Source: Trichopria drosophilae (lineage: Eukaryota; Arthropoda; Insecta; Hymenoptera; Diapriidae). Taken from it: a stretch of 64,000 nucleotides of DNA. The position numbers were made by a program, and so were the translations under genes. Below, piece by piece: positions 26,680 to 41,274 of the stretch. The DNA lies in assembly GCA_030407085.1 (NCBI GenBank), contig CM059582.1, positions 21,155,001-21,219,000 on the forward strand, in the 5' to 3' direction. The stretch's first letter is position 1, and each line of letters opens with the position of its first letter. The notes beneath the pieces were generated by a model that was given only the letters and a program-made list of their open reading frames with translations, was not told the DNA's origin and did not search any database.

Positions 26680-29600
26680 TAATTCTTTTTTTTTTTTTAA
26701 TTCACTCCTAATATTTTAAGCAAAACATTGCTTCAGTTTAAAAGTATTGGTGCACTGAACAGGGCAATGGCGCGGTCAAGGAAACGACACTGGTCGTACG
26801 GGCGGACGGTTGAAAATCTTGTCAATTAGTTTTTTTTAACTCAACAGTATACACCTATATACAAAGATTTTAACATCAAATGTAAATTAGTTGGATGCTA
26901 ATTTTATTTGTGATTCCATTAATAGTACAATTTATTTCACAAAAATTGAAAAAAGACCTCAGGTTTGTATGTATTTTGTGATATGTTATAAAGCATACTT
27001 AATATAAAGCTGTGTTCCTATATACGAGTAATCGGATGTTTTGATTAAAAAGCGCTCTCTGTATTGTTTTGCATTAAATGTAACTTGTTATAATTCACAA
27101 AAATACATTCACAAGAAAAAAATGTTTTACGGAAACTTTAGTCACTTACTTCAAATTGAAGGCAGGAGAGAAGCTCGCCTACTCCCAAAAACCGAAATGA
27201 ACACATAGTACATTCATTCCATCGTGATTTTTTGTTGATCAAAATTGATTGTAAATTTGTTAATTTCTGTACTCGGTAACAGGTATTATATATATTGCCG
27301 TAGAACTTACACTTTTATATCATGGCAATTTTAATACATCTATTTTACTACTCATAAACATTCAAAGTGACTATTCGATTGTAAAACGGGGTACATTTGA
27401 GGTTATCGAAGGTGGTGGATGTTCCAGCATTGGGTAATAGTAGACGCAATATCTTTGTCTTATTTCCGACCGAAATAGTTGATTTACCTATTTTTTGTAA
27501 ATCTGTGATTTATTTTTGTATAATGGGTCTATTAACTACTTTTTTCTATGTTTAGTATATTGTAAAAAGTCATATCGTTAGAACAAAAGTTAAAGTTTTT
27601 AATAAGTTATAAAGAAATTTGAGTAAATTGCTTGAGTATATTACTTATAACATTTTAAACGTGAATAATACTAATATCCTGAATATATGTATATCTAGTA
27701 TCATTTTAAACACTATTATAATGGTAATCAAGTAAACATTAAAAAGAACTAGTTTTGACTCTATATTCTTAACTGTTCATAAAGTCTGCATTCTATAGAA
27801 AAAATATGTTGTGTTATGCATGCATCTGTTGCGACGAGAACAATCCATACACTCAAGAAAACCAGGAGGGGCGATTGGATATCGTAAATAGTGGAAGGCT
27901 TCTTGAAATTGCTCAGTATAACTGACAGTCTGTAAAGGTAAGATCACAATTTTTTAATAGCTTCCATTGATATATCACTAATGAGTTAACTAAACTATTT
28001 ACTAAGTTAAATAAATATTATAAATTGAATACATTATGATACAAGTGCGGTAAATAATTTAATCTGTATAATACGGCATACTATTTCATATATTTGCGGA
28101 AAGTGCGAATTTTCCGCAAAAATCATTCGGTGCTATTCATTCTCGAACAGTTTCGAATTTAAAAGGAGTTGACCATTTTACGTTCATTTTTCCGTGCGGA
28201 AAACGAAAACTTTCCGCACAGCTTTTGAGAAAGTATCGTTTTCAATGAATAACTGATACCAATTAAACAGTGCTATAATTTACAGTAACGTAAAATATAA
28301 TTTTTTGTTTATTTTAAATCATTTACAACACCTTATCTACATCCTCTATAAAGTGGAAACATAGACTTATTTTATTCACACATTCGTAATTCTTTCATGT
28401 TATTAAGAATGCAAATTGGTGTATAATATTCTTTATTTGTAACGTTTTTCAGTCAATGAGTTGGGATTTCTACATATCATAATTCTACGTTAAGTACATC
28501 CTTTTGATTATTGCAAAATTGACCGAAAACCGAATAATGCAAAATAATAAGGAATTTAATAATCTGCTATCTAAATATGAATCAGTTGAAAATTGCTAAT
28601 TAGTAATCCAAAAGTAGGTTATTCGTTCTAGCAGCAATACATTTCAATAATGAAAAGTAAAAAACCTACTATTTCATTAGTCACATACTATTTTTTACTA
28701 TTATGTTAGTAGAAGAAACTTTTCAATTACTACAATTTTATAGTATATTAAGAATTTCTCATGATTTATTACTGAAAAATAATTTATCAACTCATAGTAA
28801 CTTATTTTTTATTTTATATTAGTATTTTTTTTTATAGTTCAGATTCCAATAGTATAAAAATGTACCTATTGAAATATTTTTGATAATGTTTTTGCTAAAA
28901 ATCCCAATAATTAAACCATTCGGAATTGAATAATGACTCGTCCATATTTTTGCTGAAACAAATCTGGTCTCTAAATCTCAATTAGCTAAAAACTACTAAT
29001 CCTAAAAGTAGAAACGAAATATTTGAGTTTAATACTTTTGAGAATAAATGACCAGCTTTCCATTATTTAATACTATAAATGATTATCAATTAAATTAGTG
29101 GTCCACTATAGTTTTTTAATTAGTAGACTTTCATTAATTCAGAATTAGAGAGGGATTTTAAATTCGTATTTACCGTATAAAAATAAGCCAGAAAACAGCG
29201 CATCGGTCTATATACGTTTATTCTAGTTTTTTATGAATTTGTATTTGCTCTTAAAACACAATGATCCTAATAAACAATAAACATAATGAGTTCGAACTAC
29301 TTCTTCAGTGCACCTATCGTCATGCTCCAAATGCTCAAGGATAAATCACATCCTTAACTCTAGATTCTTTTATTTGATTATTTTACTTCTCGATTATTTA
29401 AAGATTTAGAGCAATCTCGTCGAACTTGAATCTGATACTGACAGCATATTTAACTTTTAAATGTTCAGTAATTCTTTCGAACGCTACGCTTCATTTCAAC
29501 GCGTCGGCCATGATGCTGACCTACTTTTTGTATAGAGAATACAATAAATTTGAACATATTATTGATAAATTATTTATATTTGTTCATGGTGTTACAAGTT

Positions 29601-29896
29601 TTCTTCTTTTATCAGAGAGGTAACATTTTTTTAAGTGAAACGATATGAATAATTTGGAGGAAATTATTATCTCTGGGCTTCAATAGGTATAGTGATATTT
29701 TATTTCTTAACTTCAATCGAAGATTGTTTCAATGCAATAACTTATGAGAAAATCTTTATTACGTTAATCCTACTGCTGCTATGTAACTGTAACTATCAGC
29801 GATTGGAATAGAATTAACTTCAGCATATTTATTAAGTAAAGTTTACAATATATCTCATATAATTTCAATAATTGCAGTAATCAAAGATTATCAGCC
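26680..29896. other. Intergenic and 5' flank of gene 2
   Basis: No gene is supported in this AT-rich stretch. Short inverted motifs (ACTAATTAGTA-like, 28590-29130) suggest an old repeat. Immediately before gene 2 there is a 3' splice site (ATAATTGCAG ending at 29877), 20 nt before the start codon, matching the position of the leader splice site in gene 1. Confidence 0.4.
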
Positions 29897-32800
29897 ATGG
29901 ATGAGGTTCTACTTCTTGTATTATTATTCATTGGAATTACGTTGCAAGGTAGTCATGGAATTCCAGCTGTCGGTAAGTCTAAACAATTCATTTTTAATGT
30001 ATTAATTTATAAAACAATATGTTTATTTAAGAAATTAAAAAAGCGCGCATTCAACTAACAGAAGCCAGTTTTTATATTTTTTATGTATTAACAAAAAATA
30101 TATCTTTTTCTTGATCAAACAGAGCAACCGAACAGAGGACCTGTCCGAAAACTGGAGAGTCAAGAGAAGGAAAATTCAGAATATTGTCTGACCCCGGAAT
30201 GTGTTTACGCTGGTTAGTCAATATAATAGTAATAATTATAATAGAGCATTAAATTCGTAATTGTTTAACAAACTTGAAAATAATAATTTTGTTGTACTAC
30301 TCTTAATCTTGAAGATAATATTGCAATTAACTCCTTAACGCGTATATTGAAAAACTTGTCCTTTAATCTCGAAAGGTATGTTGGGTTTTATTTAAAAATA
30401 ATGCAAAACTCGGATGTACTTTTTCCGCTAATTTATATTTTTATCCTTATTGCAAAAAATGCTCTTTTGAAGATAAAAAATATTTTTAAAAAGTATGTGT
30501 TTTTTGAGTTATATGAAAATATCCATGTTGGCGACGATATCAAATGAAAGAAATAATTTTTTGTTTGTTTTGGGATCTATTTACTTTTAATTCGTTTTAT
30601 TATCCCAAAATAATACACTTTATTACAGTATTATTTCTAGAATATTCGTTTGGAACTTAAGGGAATATTTTTTTCATATTCCAGGAATTATGAAATATCT
30701 CAAGTTGAAAGTATTGCAATATCCCCAAAGTAAATCAAATTATTAAGCAATTAGCATATTTTATTTAGAATATTTCGAAATCAATAGCACATAAAATATG
30801 GTATCAAATAGAATTTTATTTATTTATTACATGGCTTTGTTGTTGGAAAGCAACGGACCAATTTCCTCATTTCTTTTTGTAGAATTCGAATTCGAGGTCA
30901 AATTTGTCCCCTCAGGTCTTATAAAATAATTGAGGTTACGTACCAAAAAAAGTTTTGGCTGCTTTTGAGGTTATGCACAATATAATTCAAGTATTTTACT
31001 TTCTTAACCGCTTGAAAATAAAATTTGTCAAAAATCAGATTCTTGGTATCACGGTTCTTTCACTACATTAAAATAATATTATAAAGCTTAATTAAATTAT
31101 TGGGTTGTTGACGTCAACCACTAAATTTGTGTGTGAAAAAAAAGTGTGTTATAACCTATTTGTATATTATTATCGCAAACAGAACTTTTCATTTCTTCGA
31201 AACTGCATATATGAAAAATTAATAACTCGACCACTATCAGATTCTGCATCCCTCTAGCGATAATCTCTAGAACTATATGATTATAATTAATATATAAAAG
31301 GTGATTGTAATGTAATTCCTTATAAGAAAACATTTTTAATATAAAAATTTAGTTACAAAAACCAATCTGTAATTGCTTGCCCGTAACTTAAACCGAAAAT
31401 TATTACTAATTAAAATTTATTTCTGAACGAAAATGACGTAAACTATATAAAAAATCTTTTAACGTACATCGCTGGATAAAAAACTAGCTTTTTCTAACAT
31501 GTACCCACATCTACCAGAAATTTCTTTTTTTTTACAAATGTTTTTTTTTTGTTTATTTATTCCCCAATGGTATTTTTGTCTCTGTGGTTTTTAGTTGTGT
31601 GATTTATTTTATCTTTTACCGATATTGCAGCTGTGATATTTAAACGTGCTACATAAATTAAAGTTCTCTACATAGTATTTGCTACTAAAAAAATCATACT
31701 TCAGTATTAATATATACAATCTTAACTGAGATACAGGTAGATAAGAACCATTTTTCTACTTTTTAAGCGGGTAAAGAATTTTACTCTAACGTGCTGTAAT
31801 TTATAAAGCTTAGATTGGTATTTTTATACACTGACATTTCCCGCTTATCCAGGGAAATTTCAGAGTTTTAACTTTTAGAATATTGTAGAGGGCATACATG
31901 GAAGAACGTAGTATGCCCTAGAAAGAATTTATGTAATACCTGCTTTTGGATTAAGTTACCTGTATATTGCCACCATTAAATGACATGTAACTGAATTGAA
32001 AACTAAACAAAAATAAATTATAAACCAATTCGGTTCGAGTTTCATTTGAATATCTGTTTTCAGTTTCCACTCTTATACTTCGAATTTAGTTCTTTTATAC
32101 ATTTACATTAGTACATATTATCAAATAATGTAAATGATGAATTGCAACTATTTTTTCTGTACAATATTGCGCCGTTAGTGCGTATATTTGTCGATGACCT
32201 AATCATAGTATCTTCAATTTCATTCTTCTATATATTTATATTACTTAATGCTTAAAGTTTTTAATTGAACTAGATTTCTACAGGCTGTAAGAACTAAATA
32301 AAATTGTATGGTAAAAGGTTTTTCATACTAACGAAATGTCTATGTGGACATATCTCTAGAAGTTTTAAACTTTGAGGTATGCAAATTTTCATTTTTATAT
32401 TCGAAGGCACAGCCCTTTGGTTGCCTTCAGTGCCTGCTAAATAGTGGAAAACATCTCCCGAGATTCAATACTAAGCATTGTTATGATGCAGCTGTACACT
32501 GTTACAAATGTATGGAAGCAAATTTCAAGACAGACGTTAAATTTCAAGTCATACAATAAATTCCATGACAGGGGCATTAGATTTCATGAATATGCACAAA
32601 TATTGACTTCAGAGGACATTAAATTTTTATAATATGCACAGATTTTCCTGTGCATGAAATTCAATGTATGACTTGAAATTTAATGTCTGACTTGAAATTT
32701 GCTTCCAGACATGTACATTAAATTTAATGCAATTTTTAACAGTGTAGGTAGCGCTTTTTTTATTCGGTAGAATGAATGGATACTTTAAGGGAAAATGAAA

Positions 32801-35800
32801 AAACAAAATACTAAATAACAATAAAAATTTATTTCAGATATCAAATTTCAGAGCTTAAAAATTATTTTAACAGTAGACGAAACATAAGCAGAAAAAGTCA
32901 TGAAATTTTGAGGTGCTCAAAAATCGCTGGCTAAGACGGATGACACCAAAAGGAAAATATTATAAATATCGACTATATCGAAACAGAATTCTATATTTAT
33001 TGCACAACAGAAGCTCGAGGCAATTTTTATTTAATTTTAAACAGAAAATAGATGCAATTTTTATCTAATTTTGAACACAGTATAAAAGAGAACTAGATGT
33101 ACAGTATTGGCTAAGAAAGGAAATAAAACTCAAAATCACAGACATTGTTAAATATTCTCCACAGAAATTAATACTGGGGTTTTTCGAATATATAATATCT
33201 TTCTATAAATGAATGAAATTGATAATATTAGTTTAACATCATTAATAAAAATTAGAGTAGAATAATCGGATAAAAACTTGATAGGGAGGAGCTTTCACAT
33301 TAACTTATTAATTTTTATCAATTTAGTAATTTCCTAACTACCAAATATCATCTTTTCAATCGTATATCATTTCTTAAGACGTTTAGGCATTGGTTTCCTG
33401 AGCAGTAATGAAATTAACGAATTTTACATGTTCTCTTCTAATATAAAAGAAGATTTCTCAATGATTTGGAAGCCATTAAAAGCAAAATTCATCGTGTGCC
33501 CTCGAAATATGTAGTTTTTTCGGACGAGTCTCGTTTAAAATTTCTTTTTCATGGGTATTGTACTCCTTATTACGGCTCAAATCACTTCTTATGGTTTGAA
33601 AAACAACGCAAAATTTATATAATTACCTCAAATTTGTTGCTAAACAACATACAATAGATTACAGAAACGTCAATTTCAACAAAAATTTGTCATGTGACTT
33701 TAACTGTTTTCCATTATCATTATCATATCAGGCACACGTTTGTCTTGCGGTGTTTTGACTTCCTTATGCTTTCAACTACTTGTAGTATGAGCACCAACAC
33801 ATTTAAAGATTTGTTAGAAACACTGAAAAAAACATTAAGAGTGAAGTACAAAAAAGCTATTTAAAAAATCGCGCGGACTTACACAATTATAGCGATTAAC
33901 AAACACATGGTCCATTTAAAACTCCATTGAATTTGATAACTACCCATTCACAAAGTTTATTTTATGATTTTAAAGCTATTATAACAGCTAACAAGTGAAA
34001 GCTTAAAAGTTCTAGAGATATGCCCATATATGCAGTAAAAAACATCTTTCCTGAGATTGCTTACATTATTACACCATGTAAATATTGTTTGCAGCTTCAA
34101 TGATCCTCGAAAATATGGATTCAAAAATGTTGCTTATACACCATTAAAATATTGTTTGCAGCTTCAACGATCCTCAAAAATATGGATCCAAGAATAAATC
34201 CGTGCGATGACTTTTACTCGTTTGCATGTGGAAATTTTATTGCAAACCGAGAAATCCCCGATGACAAGATAGAAATTACAATGTTAGATGAGCTTACTGA
34301 TAGCGTGCAATCAAATTTACGGAAAATCCTGACTATGAAAGACAAAAACGATTTGAAAGTTTTTCAGGATCTGAAAAATTTGTACAACTTGTGCATGAAT
34401 GAAAGTAAGTATTTATTGTTACTGTATGTTCACTTATTAATATTAATTTTAACTAGGTAATAAATGTACATACAAAATAACGTAATTACATAATTTACAT
34501 CTCATTATCGACCAATAATTACATAAATAATGAAAAGCAGCTGCCAATCAATATGTTCGGGACATTACTTGTTATTACTGTGGTTGCGTTTGTTACAAAG
34601 TATGAAATGATTTATTGATATTTACAAATGCAGTTCTATATAGTTAACGTGACAGGAACCTGTTACCTGTTTTATTCTAGTATTATTTTAATGTTGAATC
34701 TTGGAAAAAATGGCAATGCTACTTGACATATTGACACATTGACACACTTCCTTTGCAATTGCTAATATTAAACGAAGGCAACATTGAATAGATTTCAATT
34801 TTCTCTTATTTGTGCAGTAAAAGGGTTTTTATTGAAACCAAATTATTACATATTCAAGATTTTGGAGTAATAAATGTCAAATTTTAATATCTTCTGAGTA
34901 AAAGACACTATTGTATGTATATATATTTGAAATTGGCACATTAAAATACTTTTTAAAATGCTGTAACAGCCAAATTTTAATGAATTTTTGACGTTATGTC
35001 TGAAATTTGGCCAGCGACCGCAATTTTTTTACTGGAGATTCGTGTTTATCCGCTCAAAGTATTAGTGTGGTATGGCCCCCAGCACAGAAAGGACACTTTT
35101 TTTGTGAGTCTGTGTTATTTATTGAAATGTACACTTTTTATTCCTTGCAACTCTTTCATAAATAATTTTTAAACTATAGATTTAATGAGGCTACGAATAG
35201 AAGAAATTACTTGAACTGTATTAATCAGATCAAAATTTTGAATAAATTATCTATTTTATTGATATTGATTTCCGCATTTCAAACTCTATTTCCTTTAGTT
35301 CGATTAAATAATAATAATGATTTTGAATTTTTACAGGTCTGATAGAGCAACAAGGTAAAACACCGCTTTTGAAAATTATAAAAATATTAGGTGGTTGGCC
35401 TGTATTGTCAGGAGATAAATGGGATCAGAGATCCTTCAACTGGTTAGATGCTATGGTCAAACGCAGAAAACTTGGTTTAGATTTCAACACATTTTTGTCA
35501 ATAGAACTTGTAGGAGATTTAAAACATTCGTCAAAAATTATAATTGGTGTAAGTTTAAAAAAAAAAACAATATTTTAAAATTATGTACAGTGTTTCCCTT
35601 TCCACTTAATAGTCCGATTTAGAAAAAATGACCCTGCAAGAACCATGTGAAAGTATATCAGTGTACTTAATCCGTTAACGCATAAGACGACAAAAATGAG
35701 CCGCCATTTTGGATATTAAAAATTTTACAAAAAATGCATAACTCAAATCGTATATTTAAAATAGAAATTTCACAGTTTTGACATACTGTATCCTACATTT

Positions 35801-38600
35801 TAAGTTAAAAGATATAAATTTCCATGCAGATGAATTATACATTCGGAATATTACAATTCATAAAAAAAAATGGAGCCATTTTGAATTATGTGTGGTACCT
35901 ACAGTAATCTTTTTGTATAGGTTGTTATGCCACCCATTCCAAACGATCATCCCGATTTGATGTCTTCACATATAAAGTTGACAGTCTATTGTCAAAAAGT
36001 AGATTTTTTGCACCATTTTTCATCCATTCGTAAAGGTTACACCCGAAAACAATAGTATATGGATGCTTATACGCTTTCTATGCAAATATTAGAAAGATTT
36101 TTTGCCATCTTGTGCGTAAATAGACTAAACTAATGGTAAATTAAGTGTGTTTTATCACTCCCTAGTTCGAACCTGATGAATGCTTAGAAACCTGAAAAAT
36201 ATTTAAACTTCAAATAAGCAACGTTTTATGTTGTCAATTATTATAAACGTGTAACAATTCATTTTCAGATCGACGAAGCATCGTCAGTAATATCACGTGA
36301 GTATTTGGTCCTTGGAATGCATGAACGTGTCATACGAGCATATTTACAACACATGGTAGAAGTAGCTATTCTTCTTGGAGCAGATATACACAGAGCAACT
36401 CAGGAAATGAAAGAAGTTCTACTCTTTGAAATAAAGCTGGCAAATGTAAGTAGAAATTGCAATATTAAAATATCTTCGAAACCTATCAGAATTCAATTAA
36501 AAACACTGAAAGTGCACTATTCTAACTTAATTAATTTTGCAGATCACATTATCGACTGAGGAACGGCGTAATCAAACGGCACTTTACAATCCAATGACAA
36601 TTCAAGAACTATCTAAAATGCACCCAACAATTCCATGGAAAGAGCTCATCAACAAGTTATTGGCTCCTATTGAAAAGCTTACCAATGATGAGATTATAAA
36701 TGTCGCTGTACCTCAGTTCATTCCTAAGTTACTCAAACTTCTTCATTCTACTCCAAAAAGAGTACAAGCTAATTATGCTATGTGGGAAGTAGTTTCTAAT
36801 ACTGCCAAATTCTTGACCAAGGATTTGAGAAATGCAGAGTTAGAGTTCGCCAGTATTGCTGGTGGACAAACTGAAGAGGAGCCAAGGTGGAAAGAGTGCA
36901 TCTCTGATATATCCGAAGCACTGCCACTAGCAACCGGTGCTCTTTTTGTAAGAAATTATTTCCAGGAAGATATTAAGAAACATGTAGTAGAGATGGTAAA
37001 TGATATTCAAAATGCTTTCCTCAATATTTTGAAGAAGGTAAATTAATTTTTATTTCTTCGACAGTACCGATGATGTCCCTTATTTTAAAAACTATTGCAT
37101 CATATGAACATTTTTAGGTTGACTGGATGGACGAGGGTACGAAAGAGAAAGCTTTGGAGAAAGCAATTGCTATGGTCTCCCACATTGCTTATCCAGATGA
37201 ACTACTCAATGACACTATAATACAAAAATATTACGAAAATTTAACAATTCATCCAACAAATTACATGGAAGCAAGGCTAAATGTAACCCTCTTTGACCTG
37301 AATGAAAGTTTGAAACGATTCCGGAAACCTCTTAATAAGACAGATTGGATAGACCATGGCGCTGCCATGGTCATAAATGCTTTTTATTCACCTTCGGAAA
37401 ACAGCATTCGTAAGCTTATTCATTTGATACAATTTTCTCTGGGTTGTTTCAGTTCTTAGTTAATTTTTACCATCTTATTTTATTATTACGGTAAATAATT
37501 AACTAAATGTTGCAGTTATACTAAAACATTCTCAACACCGGTACACATAGTTCGATATAGTTTACATATTTTAGGTAGAAAACGCACTGTGTTCTAAATT
37601 TGTTGGAATTAATATATTGACAGATTTTGTATTAATGCGTAAACCACTGAAACATTGTTCGTTTTAGAATTTCCTGCCGGCTTTCTACAAGGAATACTAT
37701 TTGATGACGCAAGGCCAAAGTATATGAATTACGGTGGAATAGGCTCCATCATTGGTCATGAAATCACTCATGGTTTTGACGATCAGGGGCGAGATTTTGA
37801 TAAAGACGGAAATCTTGTTGATTGGTGGGCTCCCAGTACCAAATCCAAATTTTTAGGAAAAGCCCAATGTATTATAGATCAGTATAGCAAGTACAATGTA
37901 ATAGAAATTGATGAAAACGTAAGCATTCAATCTTCCAGGTGTGTTAATGAAATCATTGCTGAATTGACAAATGACTGAGCGTTCAGACTAAAATATTGTT
38001 AATATTTCAACCTGATGGACATATTCTAGGTTCTAAAAGATGACTAATAACATAAATCATTTTTTTAAATATTGTGAGTAAAGTTTCGTTTTTCACATGT
38101 TAAACTGTACGGAAAATGATCGTTTTTTGTAGAAAAATGGAACTCGTGCGTCATTTAATCACTTGCCTTTGGTTCATTTTTTAATTCACACTGGTTCAGT
38201 TATCACTAATTCACCGCAATTGTAATGTACTAAAATTACATAATTCATGTATCATTTGCAGATCAATGGAGTTAACACGCAAGGGGAAAACATCGCTGAT
38301 AATGGTGGTGTCAAAGAAGCGTATCTGGCATATAATGAATGGGTGAAACGAAATGGTAATGAAATGAAACTTCCCGGACTTAATTATACTGGTCAACAAA
38401 TGTTTTGGATAAGTACGGCGAATGTATGGTGCACCAAATCTAGGCCAGGAGCTTTGCGGTTACAAGTATTAACGGATCCACATAGTCCTGGGGAATTTCG
38501 TGTGAATGGAATGCTTTCGAACAGGCCAGAATTCTCTAGAGATTTCAGTTGCCCACTCGACTCCAAAATGAACCCAAAGAAAAAGTGCTCCGTTTGGTAA
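29897..38600 (+). CDS. Secreted neprilysin-like M13 metallopeptidase, gene 2
   Basis: Nine exons: 29897-29972, 30123-30212, 34162-34404, 35337-35548, 36269-36445, 36543-37037, 37118-37409, 37668-37918, 38262-38600. Total 2175 nt (724 aa), all GT-AG, no internal stop. A signal peptide is evident (MDEVLLLVLLFIGITLQGSHG). M13 motifs are complete: [13 protein letters not shown] (exon 3), GGWPVLSGDKW (exon 4), NAFYSPSEN (exon 7), [13 protein letters not shown] (exon 8), [17 protein letters not shown] and the terminal KCSVW (exon 9). Exons 3-9 have exactly the lengths of those of genes 1 and 3, so this is a tandem paralogue, but its protein is clearly more diverged. Intron 2 is 3.9 kb and holds a MITE and a duplicated splice acceptor. 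Likely a secreted, active zinc endopeptidase; the substrate is unknown. Confidence 0.92.
32497..32744. mobile_element. TA-flanked MITE in intron 2 of gene 2
   Basis: A 248-bp element with ends CACTGTTACAAA and CACTGTTAAAAA (opposite strand), each next to TA. Inside, about 100 bp of each half are inverted copies sharing GAAGCAAATTTCAAG and AAATTTCAAGTCATACA. TA flanks point to Tc1/mariner-type mobilisation. Non-coding. Confidence 0.65.
34084..34150 (+). repeat. Duplicated splice acceptor before exon 3 of gene 2
   Basis: A 67-bp tandem duplication of the intron 2 end and exon 3 start. The upstream copy has the same ATTGTTTGCAG acceptor followed by an exon-like start (GCTTCAATGATCCTCGAAAATATGG has its counterpart at 34161). 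If the upstream acceptor (exon start at 34095) were used, the frame would reach a TAA after about 18 codons, so it is a decoy acceptor that would truncate the protein. Confidence 0.7.
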
Positions 38601-38831
38601 AATGTACATCGCAGTGTATTCTTATTTCATTCTTATAGGACCCAAGTTTGCGTAATTGAAAGGATCATCTGCTCTCACATTTAATTATAAACTTAATTTT
38701 ATGTAACCATTTGTATATAAAACGAATTATTCGTTAATCGCGAGGGGGTTTTCTTGTACATTTTACCTCGGCATAGAAGAAAACCTTTAGTACATTGAAT
38801 GCAACCAATACAACTTGTATATTTTATTATT

Positions 38832-38837
38832 AATAAA
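38832..38837 (+). terminator. Polyadenylation signal, gene 2
   Basis: AATAAA about 230 nt after the stop codon of gene 2, on the same strand. Confidence 0.55.
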
Positions 38838-41274
38838 AGTATCCCGAAATGAAAAAAATTCAACAACGGCCTATGCTCTACAATAAATGTATGTAATGTA
38901 AATACATCGTCGCCAAACCATATGTTGACAACCGGCCACTTAAGCTGAAATTTCCTTTAATTTTTGTAACGTTCAAATTACTAAAAACTCGTAATCTTAT
39001 AATATATGTAGTACAGCAGATGAATTTTAGTATTTTTCGGTAGTTTTGCATTCCGCTCGAAAATTTTTTTCTGATCACAATTACTAAAAATTATTAGAAT
39101 TTTTAATATTCATTAAGTAACAATGACAAACAATCCAGTAATGGATTGTTTCAATAATAATACTACTTTTTAATTTATTTCAATTCGCTTCTCATATATG
39201 TAACTCACTACATCAGATATATCGAGAATTTTTATTTCAGTTTTAGCATGTGTCGAAAAACATTACATTTCCGGATAAAGTTTTAATGGGTTTCGAAATT
39301 TGTATTTATTATGTATTTAAATATTTGACGGCTAGATAAGTTATTGCCTCTAAAAGTTTCATGATTTGCCAGATATGTCATTGTTTCCGTCCAACTGTTC
39401 TATTACCCGGATTTTCACAACTACATGTTTGTAAGTGTTGTGTACGGACCCTATCCAAGTAGTGCACCACATTGCTGTTGAAATATGTGTAACGATTGAG
39501 TAAAGTTTAAAGCGGTAATTCAGAAAATTATTCATTTACTTTTTGAAATTATTTTCTCACTGTTATTCGGTTCATAATTACGAAATAAATGCAAGTTTTT
39601 ATACAAATACATTATTTTCATTATTAATCGATATTTAATTCCCAATTTCAAATATACGTTTAACTTGAATCAAGTAAATATAACTTGAAAACCAAAAGAG
39701 CCACTTTTTTGAATATACAGGGTGATCGGCCAACCATTACCCAGCGGCTAACTGTAGATTGTACAGATAATTCTGAGCAACTTTTTCCTCTGAAAAAATT
39801 TCCGGGAAGGTAGAGTTTTTAAGTTATTCAACACTAAAATTTAGGGGGAAAAATCACTTTTTTTGAAATATCTCGGCTCTGTATGAAGGTATCTTAACAA
39901 ACTGAAGCTCATTTTAAAGATATTTTCAAGCTATACAAGTTGTATCTGTTGATTTTTGACCTGCAATGAATATTTCTCTTGTTATAGCCATAAAAACGGG
40001 GGTAAATACCGATTTTTCAGGTTTTTCGCGTCTAACTCGTTTGGACACATATTTATATTTGGCATGTTTTTCTCAATATCATTTTCTGTTTAATAAATTT
40101 TTTAGTTTTTGTTTGAACTTCCGGTTGAGTGACCCTAGATGCTAAATAAAACAATTGAACCATTAAGGTAGCTAGACCCCAACTGTGCAAGTCAAAAACA
40201 ATGTAACTATAAAGGGTAAAAACATAACCTCAATACCAATATGTAAAATCTAATTATAAATAAATAATTAGTCTTATGTCATTCAAATATCAAATACATA
40301 CTAAATTAAATTAATGGAAAGAAAAAATTAACCTAGTGAATAACGTAGTACAGAAATAGTGGCAACGTCGCATTTTATCAGCAAAGCGCGATTTAAACAC
40401 AGGTATGTACATACTCCGCTGTGGATCGAAACAGAGTTTGTTTTCGTATTTTATTTAATGTGGTCTTATACAGAAAACGAAAATGTCTGCATATCTATTT
40501 CATATTTTATGAATATGCGTATGTGTATTTTATTTATATTACGTTATCTACAGTGGTTTTCATGCTAAACTCATAAATAAAAGTACGTATGTATATTCAA
40601 ATACTCGCGCGCAAAAACAAAGAATGATCTCATAAATGCGACGTTGCCGTCTATTCTGTATCGTATGACAAATCCCGAGAAATTTCTGAAGTTGGATTTT
40701 TGATCAAGTCGAACTTTTTTATTAAACGGTCAATGTTTACGACTTTCAAATATGTGATTCCTCATTACTTCAATTACTTCAGACTAGTTTTTCGTCAAGA
40801 TCTTGACAGTAGGTTTTATTCTTAAAAAGTTATGAAGGTTTATAAGCTCGATGGCCAGCGCGTCATGCATCCCGCGGCGCTGAACAGCTCTGCTTCCAGC
40901 TTTAAACCTTAATAACTTTGAAACGATTAAAACAATGAAGATAAAACTTTCCTGAAAATTTGTTTATACCTTAATGAACAACTTTCTCTCTGTAATTTTT
41001 GGGGCTCTCGAAATTCGCTCGATAAACGAAGCGTTTGAATATATATTTTGCAGTTGCGTAGAAAACAATTAATAACTTTATTACTTATTGGGATATATCG
41101 TTTATTCTTTCTTCATTAGATGCGCAAAGCTCTAATGATTAATTTCTGTTTTTATTCGTTTCAAAACCTTCAAAATCTACTATGCTACGAGTAGAAATTA
41201 AAAATGTTTGCGTGCCGGCTAGTTGTAGCCAGTCCTGTGTAGAATGGAGTGAGTCCTGTTTCGCCCTTTCCGTG
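38838..41274. other. Intergenic with transposon fragments
   Basis: No gene supported. At 39716 an ATACAGGGTGATCGGCCA sequence resembles the ACAGGGTG ends seen on many insect DNA transposons, and the 400 bp that follow (no introns, no open frame) may be such an element; I did not find its other end. A short GC-rich patch (40850-40890, GGCCAGCGCGTCATGC) is unexplained. Confidence 0.4.

Noticed and set aside
33466..33657. Open frame with VVFSDESRLKF, resembling the FSDES motif of Tc1/mariner transposases
   Set aside because: The residues before and after do not follow a Tc1/mariner transposase and there are no inverted ends around it; the match is short enough to be chance.
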